Of a stretch of DNA of 64,000 nt, positions 1-11,833 are shown piece by piece; the first letter of the stretch is position 1; every line of letters starts with the position of its first letter. The stretch is taken from positions 1 through 64,000 of the forward strand of contig CALMFT010000014.1 in NCBI GenBank assembly GCA_937862565.1, written 5' to 3'. The DNA comes from an uncultured bacterium. GTDB taxonomy: Bacteria > Patescibacteriota > Gracilibacteria > Absconditabacterales > Absconditicoccaceae. The translations under genes and the position numbers were made by a program. The notes beneath the pieces are model-generated. The model searched no databases, was not told the origin of the DNA, and saw nothing but the letters and a program-made list of their open reading frames with translations.

Positions 1-237
1 TTGATCCCATTCTTGAGATTTTTTTTCTGATAATCTGAGTTCATTTGCAGCTTCTCTGAGTTTCAAATTTGTTTCACCCAGTATTCTTTCTTTTTGTAGA
101 TCAATCTGTTGTAACTTATGCTCATAATCTTTTTCTAATTCTTTAGACTTAGCAATTTTTTTTACGCTAAATATATACGCCAGCAATCCTCCAATAATAC
201 AACCTACGATTGCTGCAATAATAACAAAACTATCCAT
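1..237 (-). CDS. N-terminal part of a membrane-anchored coiled-coil protein (RmuC- or RNase Y-like)
   Basis: The window edge cuts this gene; only the first 79 codons are visible. It opens with one strongly hydrophobic segment (about residues 4-23), then a Lys/Glu/Gln-rich stretch that looks like a coiled coil up to the edge. An N-terminal anchor followed by a long coiled coil is the layout of RmuC-type recombination proteins and of the endoribonuclease RNase Y. The catalytic domain that would separate them lies outside the window, so the family is a guess. The start is the ATG just before the hydrophobic segment. No UGA codon is seen in the visible part, and a copy of the dispersed 9-mer ATAATCTGA lies at 30-38. 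Confidence 0.6.
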   Translation of the reverse strand, partial: MDSFVIIAAIVGCIIGGLLAYIFSVKKIAKSKELEKDYEHKLQQIDLQKERILGETNLKLREAANELRLSEKKSQEWDQ

Positions 238-309
238 TATGTAAGAAATTTATGATTAAATATAGTTAAATCTATAATTTTTATGACCTTTAATACAAAA
301 TAAAATTTA

Positions 310-2247
310 TTAGAATTTACTTTGCATAAAACTACTAAAATTATTTCGATCAAATATGGTTTCATTACTCAATATTAAAGTTTCATATGTTTTGAGTGAA
401 TTAATGAGTACGGTACGGAAAGTACGTGATGTCATTTCATCTGGTTTAATCTTATCTTTATATTCAGCATTGATGTATAAATTTTGAGTCAATGATCCAA
501 TCACAACGAAGGAATACATTTTTTTGTAAATACTCATGATCTCATCAATATTAGACTTATTTCCGTTTGTATATTTCTGTAGCAATTGACTTACTCTATC
601 ATTGGTATATTGAGAAGGATTCAGAAGAATATTATCAGAAAAAAGTGCAGATAAATCTGATTTTAGACCAAGTTCAAGAGGTAATAAAGCCATATCATAA
701 CCCTTGCTTGAAAGTTTTCCTTCAAACTCTTGAATACTATTATAATATGTTCGTGTAATAAAATTATCAATTCCTTGATCAGTAAAGTACTGCTTCAGAT
801 TATTTACGATTTTCTGGCTATTTGGTTCATCCAAATAAATAATAGTATAATTAGTTTTTTTTGTATTGAGCGTTGAAGTCTGTGGCTTCACACCGTAATG
901 TACTTTCATGGATAATAATTTGTTTTTCACACCATCAAGATATCAATAAACTATGTAGTTATTGACTCATTTTTGAATATTTTTATACTGCACGCTAAAG
1001 TTATATCCGCATGAATTATTTTCTACATCATACGTGTCAGGTGTATATTCGGGACTTCAGTTTGCGGATATTGTAATCTTATCATATTTTGCATCAAATT
1101 TAAATTCAACTAAGTATTTATCTCTTTGTTCATCCAAATAGTATTCTTTAAATTTATTTTTACCAAATATCCAGATATTTTTTGGTAAAAAAGGAAAAGC
1201 AACATTGAGAGTACCTGCGGAAGAACCAGATATTACAGATTGATTAGAAATAATATTTTTGAGAATAATTCCAGTATCATTGTTTTGTAAAGAAAAAATA
1301 TTCTGATTATTATGAATCAAATTATCATAATTTAATTGACTAAGCTGATTGGTGAGTGCTTTTCTTAAACCTTCTCCTACGGTATTTATATTAAAAAATA
1401 AGGTATATAAGGTATTTGTAGGAATAGACTGATCTTGAAAGTAAGGTTTTATCGAACTAAAAACTTCACCCTTCCCAACATCAGTGGCAATAAAATCAAC
1501 TATAGTATCTTTATTTTGTAAGTAAGTAACAGACTCAGTTTCATCAGCGAAAGATTTAACTTGAAGAATTTTTGGGTAATACTGACTACACTCAGTCACA
1601 TCAAAAATATAATTATTATTGTGAGATTTAACAAGATCCAGAATAGCACAGCTTATATAAATAGGCTGTTTAGCAAAAGTCTTCAGATAAAATTCCATAG
1701 TCTGATCTTCTAAAACATGCTTTGGTAAAATAGAATTCGTAAAGAAAAGAATATTATCAACTGATTGCTTGGGAAAAGTCACTTTTAAGGCATTATCTTG
1801 CTTAGTAATTTCTGTTTTCCCATATACATTGAGAGTTGGTATCTTCCAGATATTTTCTTTGAGAATAGTTTGATAGGTGAACTCAACATCATCAAGTGTG
1901 AATGGTTTATTATCCAACCATGCTAACTTTTTGTTTATCCTCACAAAATAGTTTTTGTAATCATTGGTAGTTACTTCACATATATCATCTTCAAATGCGA
2001 TGGTACCAGTCCCATTTGGCTTTGATCTTACGCAAGCACTAAACAATAAACGTTGATAAAATTCATCAGTGCTATTGGTGCTAGTATAAGGAAGATAATT
2101 TAGTTTTCCTAAAACGCCTTCTACAATGGTTCCTCCTTTTGTCGGAACTTTAGCAGATACTTCTTGCACATAGTCATAAGCAAGATGAAAAGAAGTAAAA
2201 ATAAAGATAGCTGAAATAAGAAGAAATACTATTTTTGATAATTTCAT
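310..2247 (-). CDS. ABC transporter substrate-binding protein, peptide-binding family 5
   Basis: A 645-residue extracellular solute-binding protein of the SBP_bac_5 (OppA/DppA-like) type that would deliver peptides or similar solutes to an ABC importer. An N-terminal hydrophobic segment (residues 5-23) acts as signal or anchor. The family opening follows: GGTIVEGVLGKLNYLPY near residue 38, then the hallmark region WLDNKPFTLDDVEFTY near residue 130, equivalent to the usual W-x-DG-x-PFTA-x-DV. The DG of the hallmark is DN here. Three UGA codons, including 1057-1059, are read as Gly in the last third; without them the protein would stop 196 residues early. No permease or ATPase genes lie next to it, so its transporter must be encoded elsewhere. 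It is followed downstream only by the partial gene at the window edge. Confidence 0.85.
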
Positions 2248-2332
2248 TGGACTGCATAAAAAAAGTAATAGGTCAAATACATGACTCTATTACTGATAAT
2301 TATATTTCACTTAATGTCAAATAACTAGGATA

Positions 2333-3739
<1,407 letters not shown>

Positions 3740-3869
3740 AGTAATTCCCGTTATTAAAAAAATTAAATACATTCTGTAAAATTCACTTTATACTAATTAA
3801 CTTATTCACTGTATCAAGCACAACTAACCACACTAGTAATATTTTTTACATATTTGCAATAAAGAAAAA

Positions 3870-3893
3870 GCTCCCGTAAAAACGGGAGCAAAA
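3870..3893 (-). terminator. Intrinsic terminator downstream of the 80-residue unknown gene
   Basis: A perfect 7-bp stem (GCTCCCG / CGGGAGC, 3870-3876 and 3883-3889) with a 6-nt loop. On the minus strand it is followed by a T-rich run, so it works for minus-strand transcription arriving from the gene at 3930-4172 and separates that gene from atpD. Confidence 0.8.
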
Positions 3894-3929
3894 TTTGCAT
3901 CTTGATATTGTTGTATACTACTATTCAAA

Positions 3930-4172
3930 CTAATTCTTAAACTTTTCTTTTAAAATTTCATAAGCAATTTTTAAATCCTTTTCATTACAGGATAGTAATT
4001 CACAAATTTTTTGTTCAAGCAATTTTCGTCGCTGTGCTTCAATCTTTTGCTTATGTTTTTTGAATCTTTCATTTGATGCTCGGAAAGCTTTAATACTAAA
4101 TCCTAGATTAGAAACGTGATCATGACGATCATCTCTACCATTAGGATTCATTTCTGCAAAATAATGTCCCAT
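3930..4172 (-). CDS. Small unknown protein, 80 residues, basic and helical
   Basis: Not recognised. The N-terminal 30 residues are polar with a Gly/Asp/His cluster (NGRDDRHDH). The rest is rich in Lys, Glu and Arg and should form long helices. It ends in TAG, contains no UGA codon and no membrane segment, and has no clear Shine-Dalgarno sequence. An intrinsic terminator follows it, so it is probably a single-gene transcript. It could be a nucleic-acid-binding or ribosome-associated small protein, but nothing in the sequence proves that. Confidence 0.6.
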   Translation of the reverse strand: MGHYFAEMNPNGRDDRHDHVSNLGFSIKAFRASNERFKKHKQKIEAQRRKLLEQKICELLSCNEKDLKIAYEILKEKFKN

Positions 4173-4383
4173 ATTTTTCTTTTTTTATTTTATTGAAATA
4201 TTTTATTCTCTTTTTTACACCATTATAGGTGGATCTATCTTGAGTTATCAACCGATAGATAGGTTGAGTGAGAACGAGTCTGAATCAGACTTTTTCTTAT
4301 AAGATTTTAATGAACAATACCAAAATGCTATATAACATATAAAGAAATTATATACTTTATCAATATTTTATAATGAAAATTTT

Positions 4384-5919
4384 TTATTTTTTCTTCACCT
4401 TCATCCTGACTACACTCAGTGCATTATTCGTAAATCACATCACATCAAAAGTAACAATTTGGTTTTCAGGTCCATCTATAACTTGATATGATGGGATTGG
4501 GGATTTGCTTCCTGTGACTGTATTGTTTTTATTATAGTAAGAACCTTCAAGCGCTACAAATTCTAGATTTTCAGGTAGATTTACAATAGCTTGATTACGC
4601 CAATTGTAGCTAAGACCCAATATATGTTGTTCTCTTGGGGTGAGCACAATATCGTATTGTTTAGTGAGTCAAAATATTTGATCATTATAACTTTGGGGTA
4701 TACTCAGAGTATAGTAAAAATAAAGATCGTAAGTTGAACCATTATCAAGTGCTTTTTTAATTTCTTGTGGATCAAAAATACCATTTTCACTTTCAGCCAC
4801 AACCTGTCCATTTTTATCTTGAAGAGCAAATCTTTTGACTACAAATGAATCGATTTTATTGAAACTCTTATTGAGATTCCACACATATAAATTTTCCTTA
4901 TCATGCACTGTCATCAATCATTGATCAGCTAGGAAAGACTGAAACTGCTGAGTACTTTGAGGAAAGTATAATTGAATATCATGATTTTGAAACAAGGTAG
5001 GTAGATTATTTATAATCTGAGTAAGTAGCGTAGATTTATTTTCATTGAGAAAAGTGCCCATATCAGTGAGATATTTTTCTTTTTTATTCGGCGTAGAATT
5101 GCCTCTAATAAGATCAATACTTGCATTTACAAATTGCCATTCTATAAATTTATTTTTTAATTCAGGAACTAGTTTTTGAAGTACTTCAGATCTAAGCATA
5201 ATAACTCCATCAATATTTTGTCCCGGGAAAAGCTGTTCATAGATATTTTTGATATTCCCACCATCTTGAGCAGTAAAACCATACACATTTGGTGAAATAA
5301 AATTGATATTTTCTTGTCCAAGAATTTTTTGATAGTTCTTATCAAGAAGGATTTGCGCTCCAGTATTTTGATAATAAGCATAGTATGAATCATATATTTG
5401 ATTTTTTATAACCTTTCCTTTTTGGATTTGTACAATAGCATAGGATCAGAAAAAACCTCAATTAGGTCTAATTTCTGCACTATTCATGAGCGCTATCAAG
5501 TAGGTGTGAACTCTATCGGATCACAATAAATTCAGAATATCGTTTTTATATGGCAACCATTGTAATCAGAAATTATAGAGTTTTTGATATGAAGAAGGAA
5601 TATTATCTTTGAGAGTCTGATTATTCTGTAAAGTATCAAAAATAGTATTGATGTCATCTGTATAATTGAGTACCGCTTCTCATGATTGTACCGCTTGATA
5701 AATCCTTCCTGCACTACCAAAAAAATTACCAACCTGTTTATCCACTCACCAAGCTAGTTTTTGTGCCACAAAGGATTGTTGTTCTACAGAACTTTTGGAT
5801 AAAGACTGCAAGGCATAGATTCCATTTAATATCAGAAAAATAACTGCTAAAACTCCCGTAAAGAATATCACAGGTCAGTAAGAAACTTTTTTTTGCTGTT
5901 TTTTATAAAATCAGAACAT
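4384..5919 (-). CDS. DUF4012-family membrane-anchored protein
   Basis: 511 residues. A short basic N-terminus is followed by one transmembrane helix (about residues 14-34); the rest is predicted outside. The DUF4012 hallmark LMNSAEIRPNGGFFGS lies near residue 143, followed by a Gly-rich turn and a later DGVIMLRSE motif. DUF4012 proteins occur in Gram-positives and CPR bacteria, often near LytR-CpsA-Psr cell-wall genes; their biochemical role is not established. The gene is full of UGA glycines, including residue 3 and the segment near 4435-4437, and splits into fragments when read in the standard code. The start ATG at 5917-5919 sits back to back with a consensus plus-strand promoter at 5925-5953. 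Confidence 0.85.
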
Positions 5920-5924
5920 TTTAC

Positions 5925-5953
5925 TTGACAAATTATAGATTATATGTTATAAT
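5925..5953 (+). promoter_or_regulatory. Perfect sigma-70-type promoter
   Basis: TTGACA at 5925-5930, a 17-bp spacer, and TATAAT at 5948-5953: both hexamers match consensus with optimal spacing. It points right, away from the DUF4012 gene, into a stretch with no plus-strand gene for over 3 kb. That is why the small-RNA candidate that follows is listed. Confidence 0.8.
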
Positions 5954-5959
5954 ATTTAC

Positions 5960-6034
5960 GTGTGGAGTGATCCTCAATTCGTCTAGTAATAACTATACGT
6001 CGCATGACTTCTCGTAAAAGAGAGGTTTTTGTTT
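5960..6034 (+). ncRNA. Candidate small RNA between a consensus promoter and an intrinsic terminator
   Basis: Transcription from the perfect promoter at 5925-5953 should begin near 5960 and end at the hairpin ACTTCTCG-taaa-AGAGAGGT followed by TTTTTG (about 6006-6032). The ~75-nt product holds no open frame and no downstream plus-strand gene. It lies between the DUF4012 start and the end of truD, both on the other strand. No known RNA family was recognised. The call rests only on promoter plus terminator. Confidence 0.5.
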
Positions 6035-6143
6035 TAATAAAAGGATTTATCTGTAAATAAAGTTGCAACAAACTAATCCTACTTTAATCAATGTATGCTC
6101 AAATTATAATAGTTTCATTACCCAATAAAACAATTGAAAGATG

Positions 6144-7370
6144 CTATTTTTTCTTGGCTTTTTCAACTTCTACTTTACTCTTTCCTTTTCTATGTTTCTT
6201 AGCTTTTTTCTCTTCTTTGTGTTGAGGTAAAATAATCGGTTCTGTGGATACTGGAACTGCAAGTCTTATCGTATCCAATTTAGTTTTGATAGCTTTCAGC
6301 AACTGATCTACTACCACGGAAGCGTAAGAACCTGCTTCGAGATTGAACTTTAGCACGATATCTTCGTCTAGCCATCTTCGAGTAGGATTAGTCATTTCCA
6401 ATTCTAGCGTTCTTAAAGTTCAGAATATTTTTAACTCCTCATACAATTTCCATTTTTCTGTACTTATCTCATTTTTTCTCATAAAATTATACGTCCATTT
6501 ACCAAAGGAAGTGTCATGATGTGGAATGAGACTATTGAATCCAAACACAGGTAAAATAATCTGATAAGCAGACTTGGGGTTAAATTCGTGTGGAAATGCA
6601 AGTTTTGTGAAGGTAAAGAATTTACCTTTTTGGTGCCGATCGGGTTGGAAGTAAATTTCATCCTGAAAATACAAATACACCTTTTCATTAATGAGTATCA
6701 AATCTCCATCAATCGGTGCTTTCCCTTGTTGTATTCTTCGCTCCAGCATGATATTAAAAAGATGACTGGCATATGCTTGAAGTTTGAACAGACGATCAAA
6801 TCCTGTAATAGATTTATCATGTCCACCCAGTATACGTAGACCTTCATTCACATTACGACCGTTTACTCCAAAACGTTGTTCTCCAAAGTAATTTGGGAAG
6901 GCTGGTTTGGTGAATAAATCTTCAAGTGTCTTGTTTACGATTTCACGTTCTTCAGGAGAAAGTTTATGTTTATTGGATCTCAAGCGTATTACGAAACCAT
7001 TACGAAGATTATCTTTTGTAGTGAGTTTCTTGTCATACCGACCTGTAGCAAGTACTTTACAGATATTTCATAATCAGATAGAGAGTAATTTTTCAATTTT
7101 CTTTGTTCTCAAGGTCATAGAAACGATATCCAAATCAAAACTAAACCACTGGCGAGTAATCCCATGTTTATCTTTGAGTCCAGCAAATCCAATAGAATTC
7201 TTAGGCAGTTTATATGTCTTTAACAAAAAATCTACTATTTCCATAGTAGTTTTTTTTTCTTTCTCAATGTGAACATAAAGAAAAGCTCCCTCAGTTTTTA
7301 ATGCATAAGGCAACTTTTCATCGACTAGAAAGTCTTGTAACTTCTGTTTGAAATCAAATAAATATGCCAT
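6144..7370 (-). CDS. truD: tRNA pseudouridine(13) synthase TruD
   Basis: 408 residues. TruD converts U13 of tRNA-Glu to pseudouridine. The catalytic motif GFAGLKDKHGITRQ is at residues 61-74 with the nucleophilic Asp at 67, and the second TruD signature NYFGEQRFG is at 160-168. Two in-frame UGA codons (7074-7076 and 7068-7070) lie between the two motifs and are Gly. The C-terminus ends in a Lys-rich tail of about 25 residues that the usual family lacks. The gene follows typA on the same strand after a ~100-bp spacer that carries a copy of the 9-mer (7451) and several near-copies. Confidence 0.93.
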
Positions 7371-7474
7371 ATAAGCAGATTTAATAAGTTTTTAAATTGA
7401 TATATTTGTGATTATAAGCAAATTATAAGCAGATTATAAATCGCTACTAATCAGATTATATTTTATATTAAATA

Positions 7475-9274
7475 TTATTTTTTTCTAGCAGACGCTCTTG
7501 CGGAATCTGTAAGATATTTCTTTCTGAGTCTAATTGATTTTGGTGTAATTTCTACATACTCATCATTAGCGATATATCACAATGCATCTTCAAGAGTCAT
7601 ATGTCTGATTGGTTCCAATCTCATAGCTTCATCATTTCCTGCGTTACGTACATTCGTCATTTGTTTATTGATAGTAAGATTTACTACCATATCTCCACCT
7701 TTAAGATGCTCTCCTACGATCATTCCTTCATAAATTTCTTGAGCTGGATCTATGAAAATTGGTCCACGTTCTTGAAGTTTATAAATTCCGTATTTCATAG
7801 CTTTACCTGTTTGAGAAGCGATCATACTTCCTACTCTTCTTTTAGCAATTTCTCATGCCCATGGAGCAAAATGTGAGAAACTATGGAACATCAATCCTTC
7901 TCCTTTCGTGAGTAAGATAAAATCTCCTTTGAGCCCTAGAAGTCCTCTTGTAGGTATTTCAAATTCAATTGTTGTTTGACCATAATCTGTATTCATAGTT
8001 TGCATAAGTCCTTTACGATCTGATATAAGCTGAATAATACTTCCAGAAACTGACTCATCTACTGTAATAACTAAAATTTCAAATGGTTCAAGCTTGTGTC
8101 CATTCTCATCTCTTTTTGTAATTACTTCAGGAGCAGAAACTTGTAATTCATATCATTCTCTTCTCATTGTTTCAATCAATACTCAAAGGTGCAATTCACC
8201 TCTTCCAGAAACTACAAATTTTGTAGGATCAGAAAAATCAATCTTGAGCCCTACATTTACCTCTAGTTCTTTCGTAAGTCTTTCAAAAAGATTTCTACTC
8301 GTTACAAACTTACCTTCTTTCCCCATAAATGGACTGTCATTTACAACAAATTCCATAGTAAGCGTAGGTTCATCAATAGTAATCGGTGGCAAGGCTTCTG
8401 TATTTGGATTATCTGTAATAGTTTCTCCGACATAAATATTTGGGATTCCTGCGATAGTAACAATATCACCACATGTTCCAACCAAGGTTTCTACTCTACT
8501 CAATCCACTTGTTACGAAAATTTTACTTACTTTTCCAGTTCTGCGTACACCTTCATTATCAATAACAGTAACTTGCTGAGCAGCCTTAATAGTTCCTTGA
8601 GTGATACGTCAAATACCAAGTCTACCTAAGAAATCGTCATAACCTAAGTTGGCAACTTGCATTTGCAGTGGCTCATTATCAAGTTTTGGAGCTGGTTGCA
8701 CCAAATCAATGATAGTTTGAAACAATGGAGAAATATCTTTTTGTTCATCGCCTATATTTTTGATTGCAATTCCTTGTTTAGCAATTGCGTAAACTACTGT
8801 AAATTCAGCCTGTTCATCAGTTGCTCCCAAAGATATAAACAAATCAAAAAGTCTATCAATAACCCAATCAGGTCTTGATGTTGCTTTATCAATTTTGTTG
8901 ATGACTACGATTGGCTTGAGACCAAGTTCCAATGATTTTTTGAGTACGAACTTTGTTTGAGGCATAGGACCTTCATAAGCATCTACTACTAATAATACAC
9001 TATCTACCATTCTCAAAACTCTCTCCACCTCAGATCCAAAATCAGCATGCCCTGGAGTATCAATAATATTAATCGTATGATCTTGGTAAATAACAGAAGT
9101 ATTTTTACTATAAATAGTAATACCTCTTTCGCGTTCTTGATCATTACTATCCATAATCAAAGCAGCTCCTTCTTCCACTTTCATAGTACCAGATTGTTTA
9201 AGCAAGGCATCTACAAGCGTAGTTTTCCCATGATCTACATGGGCAATAATAGCAACATTTCTAATATCTAACAT
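7475..9274 (-). CDS. typA: Ribosome-associated GTPase TypA/BipA
   Basis: 599 residues, family length. TypA is a translational GTPase of the EF-G class that binds 70S ribosomes and helps ribosome assembly under stress. G-domain motifs are at the N-terminus: AHVDHGKTT (G1), DTPGHADFG (G3) and NKID (G4). The C-terminus carries the diagnostic [17 protein letters not shown]. Several UGA codons lie in the middle and late domains (for example 8609-8611 and 7577-7579) and are Gly; in the standard code the gene breaks into at least three pieces. The first Met lies directly before the G1 motif, as usual. Confidence 0.96.
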
Positions 9275-9392
9275 AAAAAAATAGGTCTTAATAAAGTAAA
9301 TAGAAAATAATCTGAAAAATACTTATAAAATCAGTTGAAATGAAATTTAACTGGACTAAAGTAAACAATCAGAATATAAATAATTATTTTGT

Positions 9393-10031
9393 ATGGAAAT
9401 ACAACAACTAATCATTATACTTTTTACGATGAAAGGCTCTATCAAACATACAATAACAGTAGTTTGTGATACACAGTACGAACAAACTATCGAAGTAAAC
9501 AAAGAGGAGGAAGTAAAAGCTTCTTACTTTATTTTTTCTAATAATCAAGCTACGTCTTGCAAAGTCCAAGTCAATCTTATGTGAGAAAAATCCTCAGCAG
9601 ATATCAAACTATTTAGCATTATTCATAATGCGTACGAAGTTATAGTAGATGGCACAATTTATATTGATCAATCTGCCAATCATGCATCAGGTCATCTACA
9701 AGAAGAGATTTTATTGATTTGATGAAAAGGTTTTACTACAACTAAGCCAATTCTAGACGTAAGAAATAACGATGTTTCAGCAAGTCATGGAGCTAAAATT
9801 CATAATTTCAACCCGAACAATCTTTTTTATCTTATGTCTAGGTGACTAAGTGAAATGCAATCGAAAGAAGTTGTCTTAAAGGGGTTTATAGATAGTTTAT
9901 TTGATTTAGAAAATTCAGAAATAAAAATAATCTGAGCATCTGAAGATCTCATAAGCAAACCAAAAGAAGAATTGATTACTTACATCATAGAAAAAATTTC
10001 AAAAAATATACTAATCCAAACTGCACATTAG
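9393..10031 (+). CDS. sufD: Short SufB/SufD-type Fe-S cluster assembly scaffold protein
   Basis: 212 residues, about half of a usual SufD. SufD works with SufB and SufC in assembling Fe-S clusters. The central part is beta-rich, and the C-terminal third carries the SufB/D core signature: DVRNNDVSASHGAKIHNF, then LFYLMSRGL, with the conserved His of the SHGA motif. Four UGA codons are Gly. The part that would contain the N-terminal helical domain of SufD is absent, and the residues before the core are short. No sufB or sufC lies in the window. The ATG at 9393 is the longest start; an alternative ATG lies at 9429. Confidence 0.75.
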
Positions 10032-10208
10032 TTTATAATAGTTCAATCGATCAAATATATAAATTATGTCAATAAATAAATAGTTTATTTTATTGTAAAA
10101 CTATTGTATTTGTACTTATAGTCTTTACTATTTAAGTAATTATAAATAGAAAAATAAATTATAAAGATCAGATTATTTAGATTTATTTTGGATATCATCA
10201 AATCGCTT

Positions 10209-10838
10209 ATGGCAGAGAAAAATACGGTCAGATTATCATTGTTTCTTGTTCTTATAGCATTTGCTTTTGTGTATTTTATATTTGCTGATAGAAATCCTGA
10301 TGTTCTGTTTAGGCAACAATGAGTCCTAATGGTAGATAAATCTGGAGAGGAAATAATTGTTGTTGCAACGGGTGAAATTGGTGATGGGGATAACCCTAAT
10401 TATACTGAACAAGATTTATTAGCAAAACTAAAAGGTAGCGACGATCAATCTGGATCGAAATCTTTACTGATTCTTTCAGGAACAAATCTAGCTTATGATG
10501 AACTAGAATCCTTAAACAAATTATGAATAAAAGGCAAATACATACTTAGAGGGAAAGATGATATTTACTTTGTTAATCTGGGTAAGTGAGAGATAGAGCT
10601 CAACTTCAAAGTCTCACAATTTGCAGGAAACATAAAGACTATTACAGACCTCAATGAAATCAAAAAAGGCGGCTTCAATCTGCTTATTATGAATTATATC
10701 AATATTCCATCACGAAAAGATACTTATGTAGTATTTACAACGAAGCAAAATACAGACAATCGACTGGTGCAAGCGCCAGCAAAATCATACTACAACAACA
10801 AGGCATACATATCTGATACTCTCAATTCAACTTATTAG
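10209..10838 (+). CDS. Unknown single-pass membrane protein, 209 residues
   Basis: Not recognised. It has one membrane segment at residues 9-27 and then a soluble, probably external, mixed alpha/beta region. Three UGA codons are Gly. Two copies of the 9-mer lie at or just before its start (10168, 10228). Only 13 bp separate it from the next gene, which ends in a possible actin-like fold, so the two are probably co-transcribed. A bitopic protein plus an actin-like protein recalls the PilM/PilN inner-membrane part of type IV pilus systems, but no pilus motif is visible. Confidence 0.65.
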
Positions 10839-10851
10839 ATTCAAACTTCTC

Positions 10852-11751
10852 ATGACTATTTACTATGATCTAGACAAGTATTTTGCTTTTTATAATACCA
10901 AAAATAATTTATATGAAGAAGTGTTTGATAGCTTAGAGCACATTGCAAGCATTACTGAGGCAAATGATGTTCTTTTACTTCCTGAAGAAAATTTTATTTT
11001 TTCTAATGAATATTGTAGTCATTACTCATCAAGTCCATTTGGGATTAAGCAGTTTAGAGTTTTTCAAGAAAAAAGCATATATAATAATAAGAAAAGAAAT
11101 AAATCTATTGGTCAAATTTTGGATTGTAGTGCAAAAAAGATATTAATAAATGGCATTCCTGATGATTTTATACTAGGAAAAATTGGTAATATACAATTCA
11201 ATCTACAATGTATTTACTCAAATACATATAGTGAATTGTCGGTTGATACCTTGCTTCAAAGAAAAATAACGATTCTTCCTTGTTCCTTTTGAACATTACA
11301 ACAACTCAATATTCAATTCCCAAACGACGACTATTATATTCTTTATATTCATAAAAATTTTTCAAAAATTATTAAAATTAAAGATGGTTTTTATTCCTCT
11401 ACTCAGTCTATTAATCGATGATCAAGGAACCTCAAAACAATGTACGAAGAACAACATATACCTAAAGTATATCGAGACCCGAGCAAAGTTAATCCTGTAA
11501 CTGAAAGTATTATTAAAGAAACGTCCTCTTTTTTTTCACAACAAATTATCAATCGAATCAAAGTACTACTGCCGTCTTGATCAAAAACAGTAGTAATTTC
11601 TGATCTAACTAAAAATCATTTTGTTATGGATTCATTCAAAGAGCTTTACAATAAAGAAATCGGAGGTTTTACTATTCCTTTTTCTTCTTCCAATAATGAG
11701 AGCAGCATTCCTATTGATATTGAAAACTATCTTAAAATGATAGGTAAATAA
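10852..11751 (+). CDS. Unknown cytoplasmic protein, 299 residues, possible actin-like (PilM/FtsA) fold
   Basis: No signal or membrane segment. Around residues 155-190 the pattern YYILYIHKNFSKIIKI followed by a turn and SINRGSRNL resembles the phosphate-2 and following strand region of PilM/FtsA-type actin-like ATPases. The typical Gly-rich phosphate loops are degraded, so this is a weak fold guess. Three UGA codons are Gly. It follows the bitopic protein gene by 13 bp. It could equally be an unrelated lineage-specific protein. Confidence 0.65.
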
Positions 11752-11833
11752 CATTGATTAGGCCAATATATTTGACAAACCAAAAACTTATTCGTACAAT
11801 AAAGTAATTCATTTTATTTTATTCTTTTCTGTG

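Noticed and set aside
4281-4304. AGTCTG-aat-CAGACT followed by TTTTTC as a terminator
   Set aside because: It points to plus-strand transcription where no plus-strand promoter or gene was found; kept only as a possible structure in the 211-bp gap at 4173-4383.
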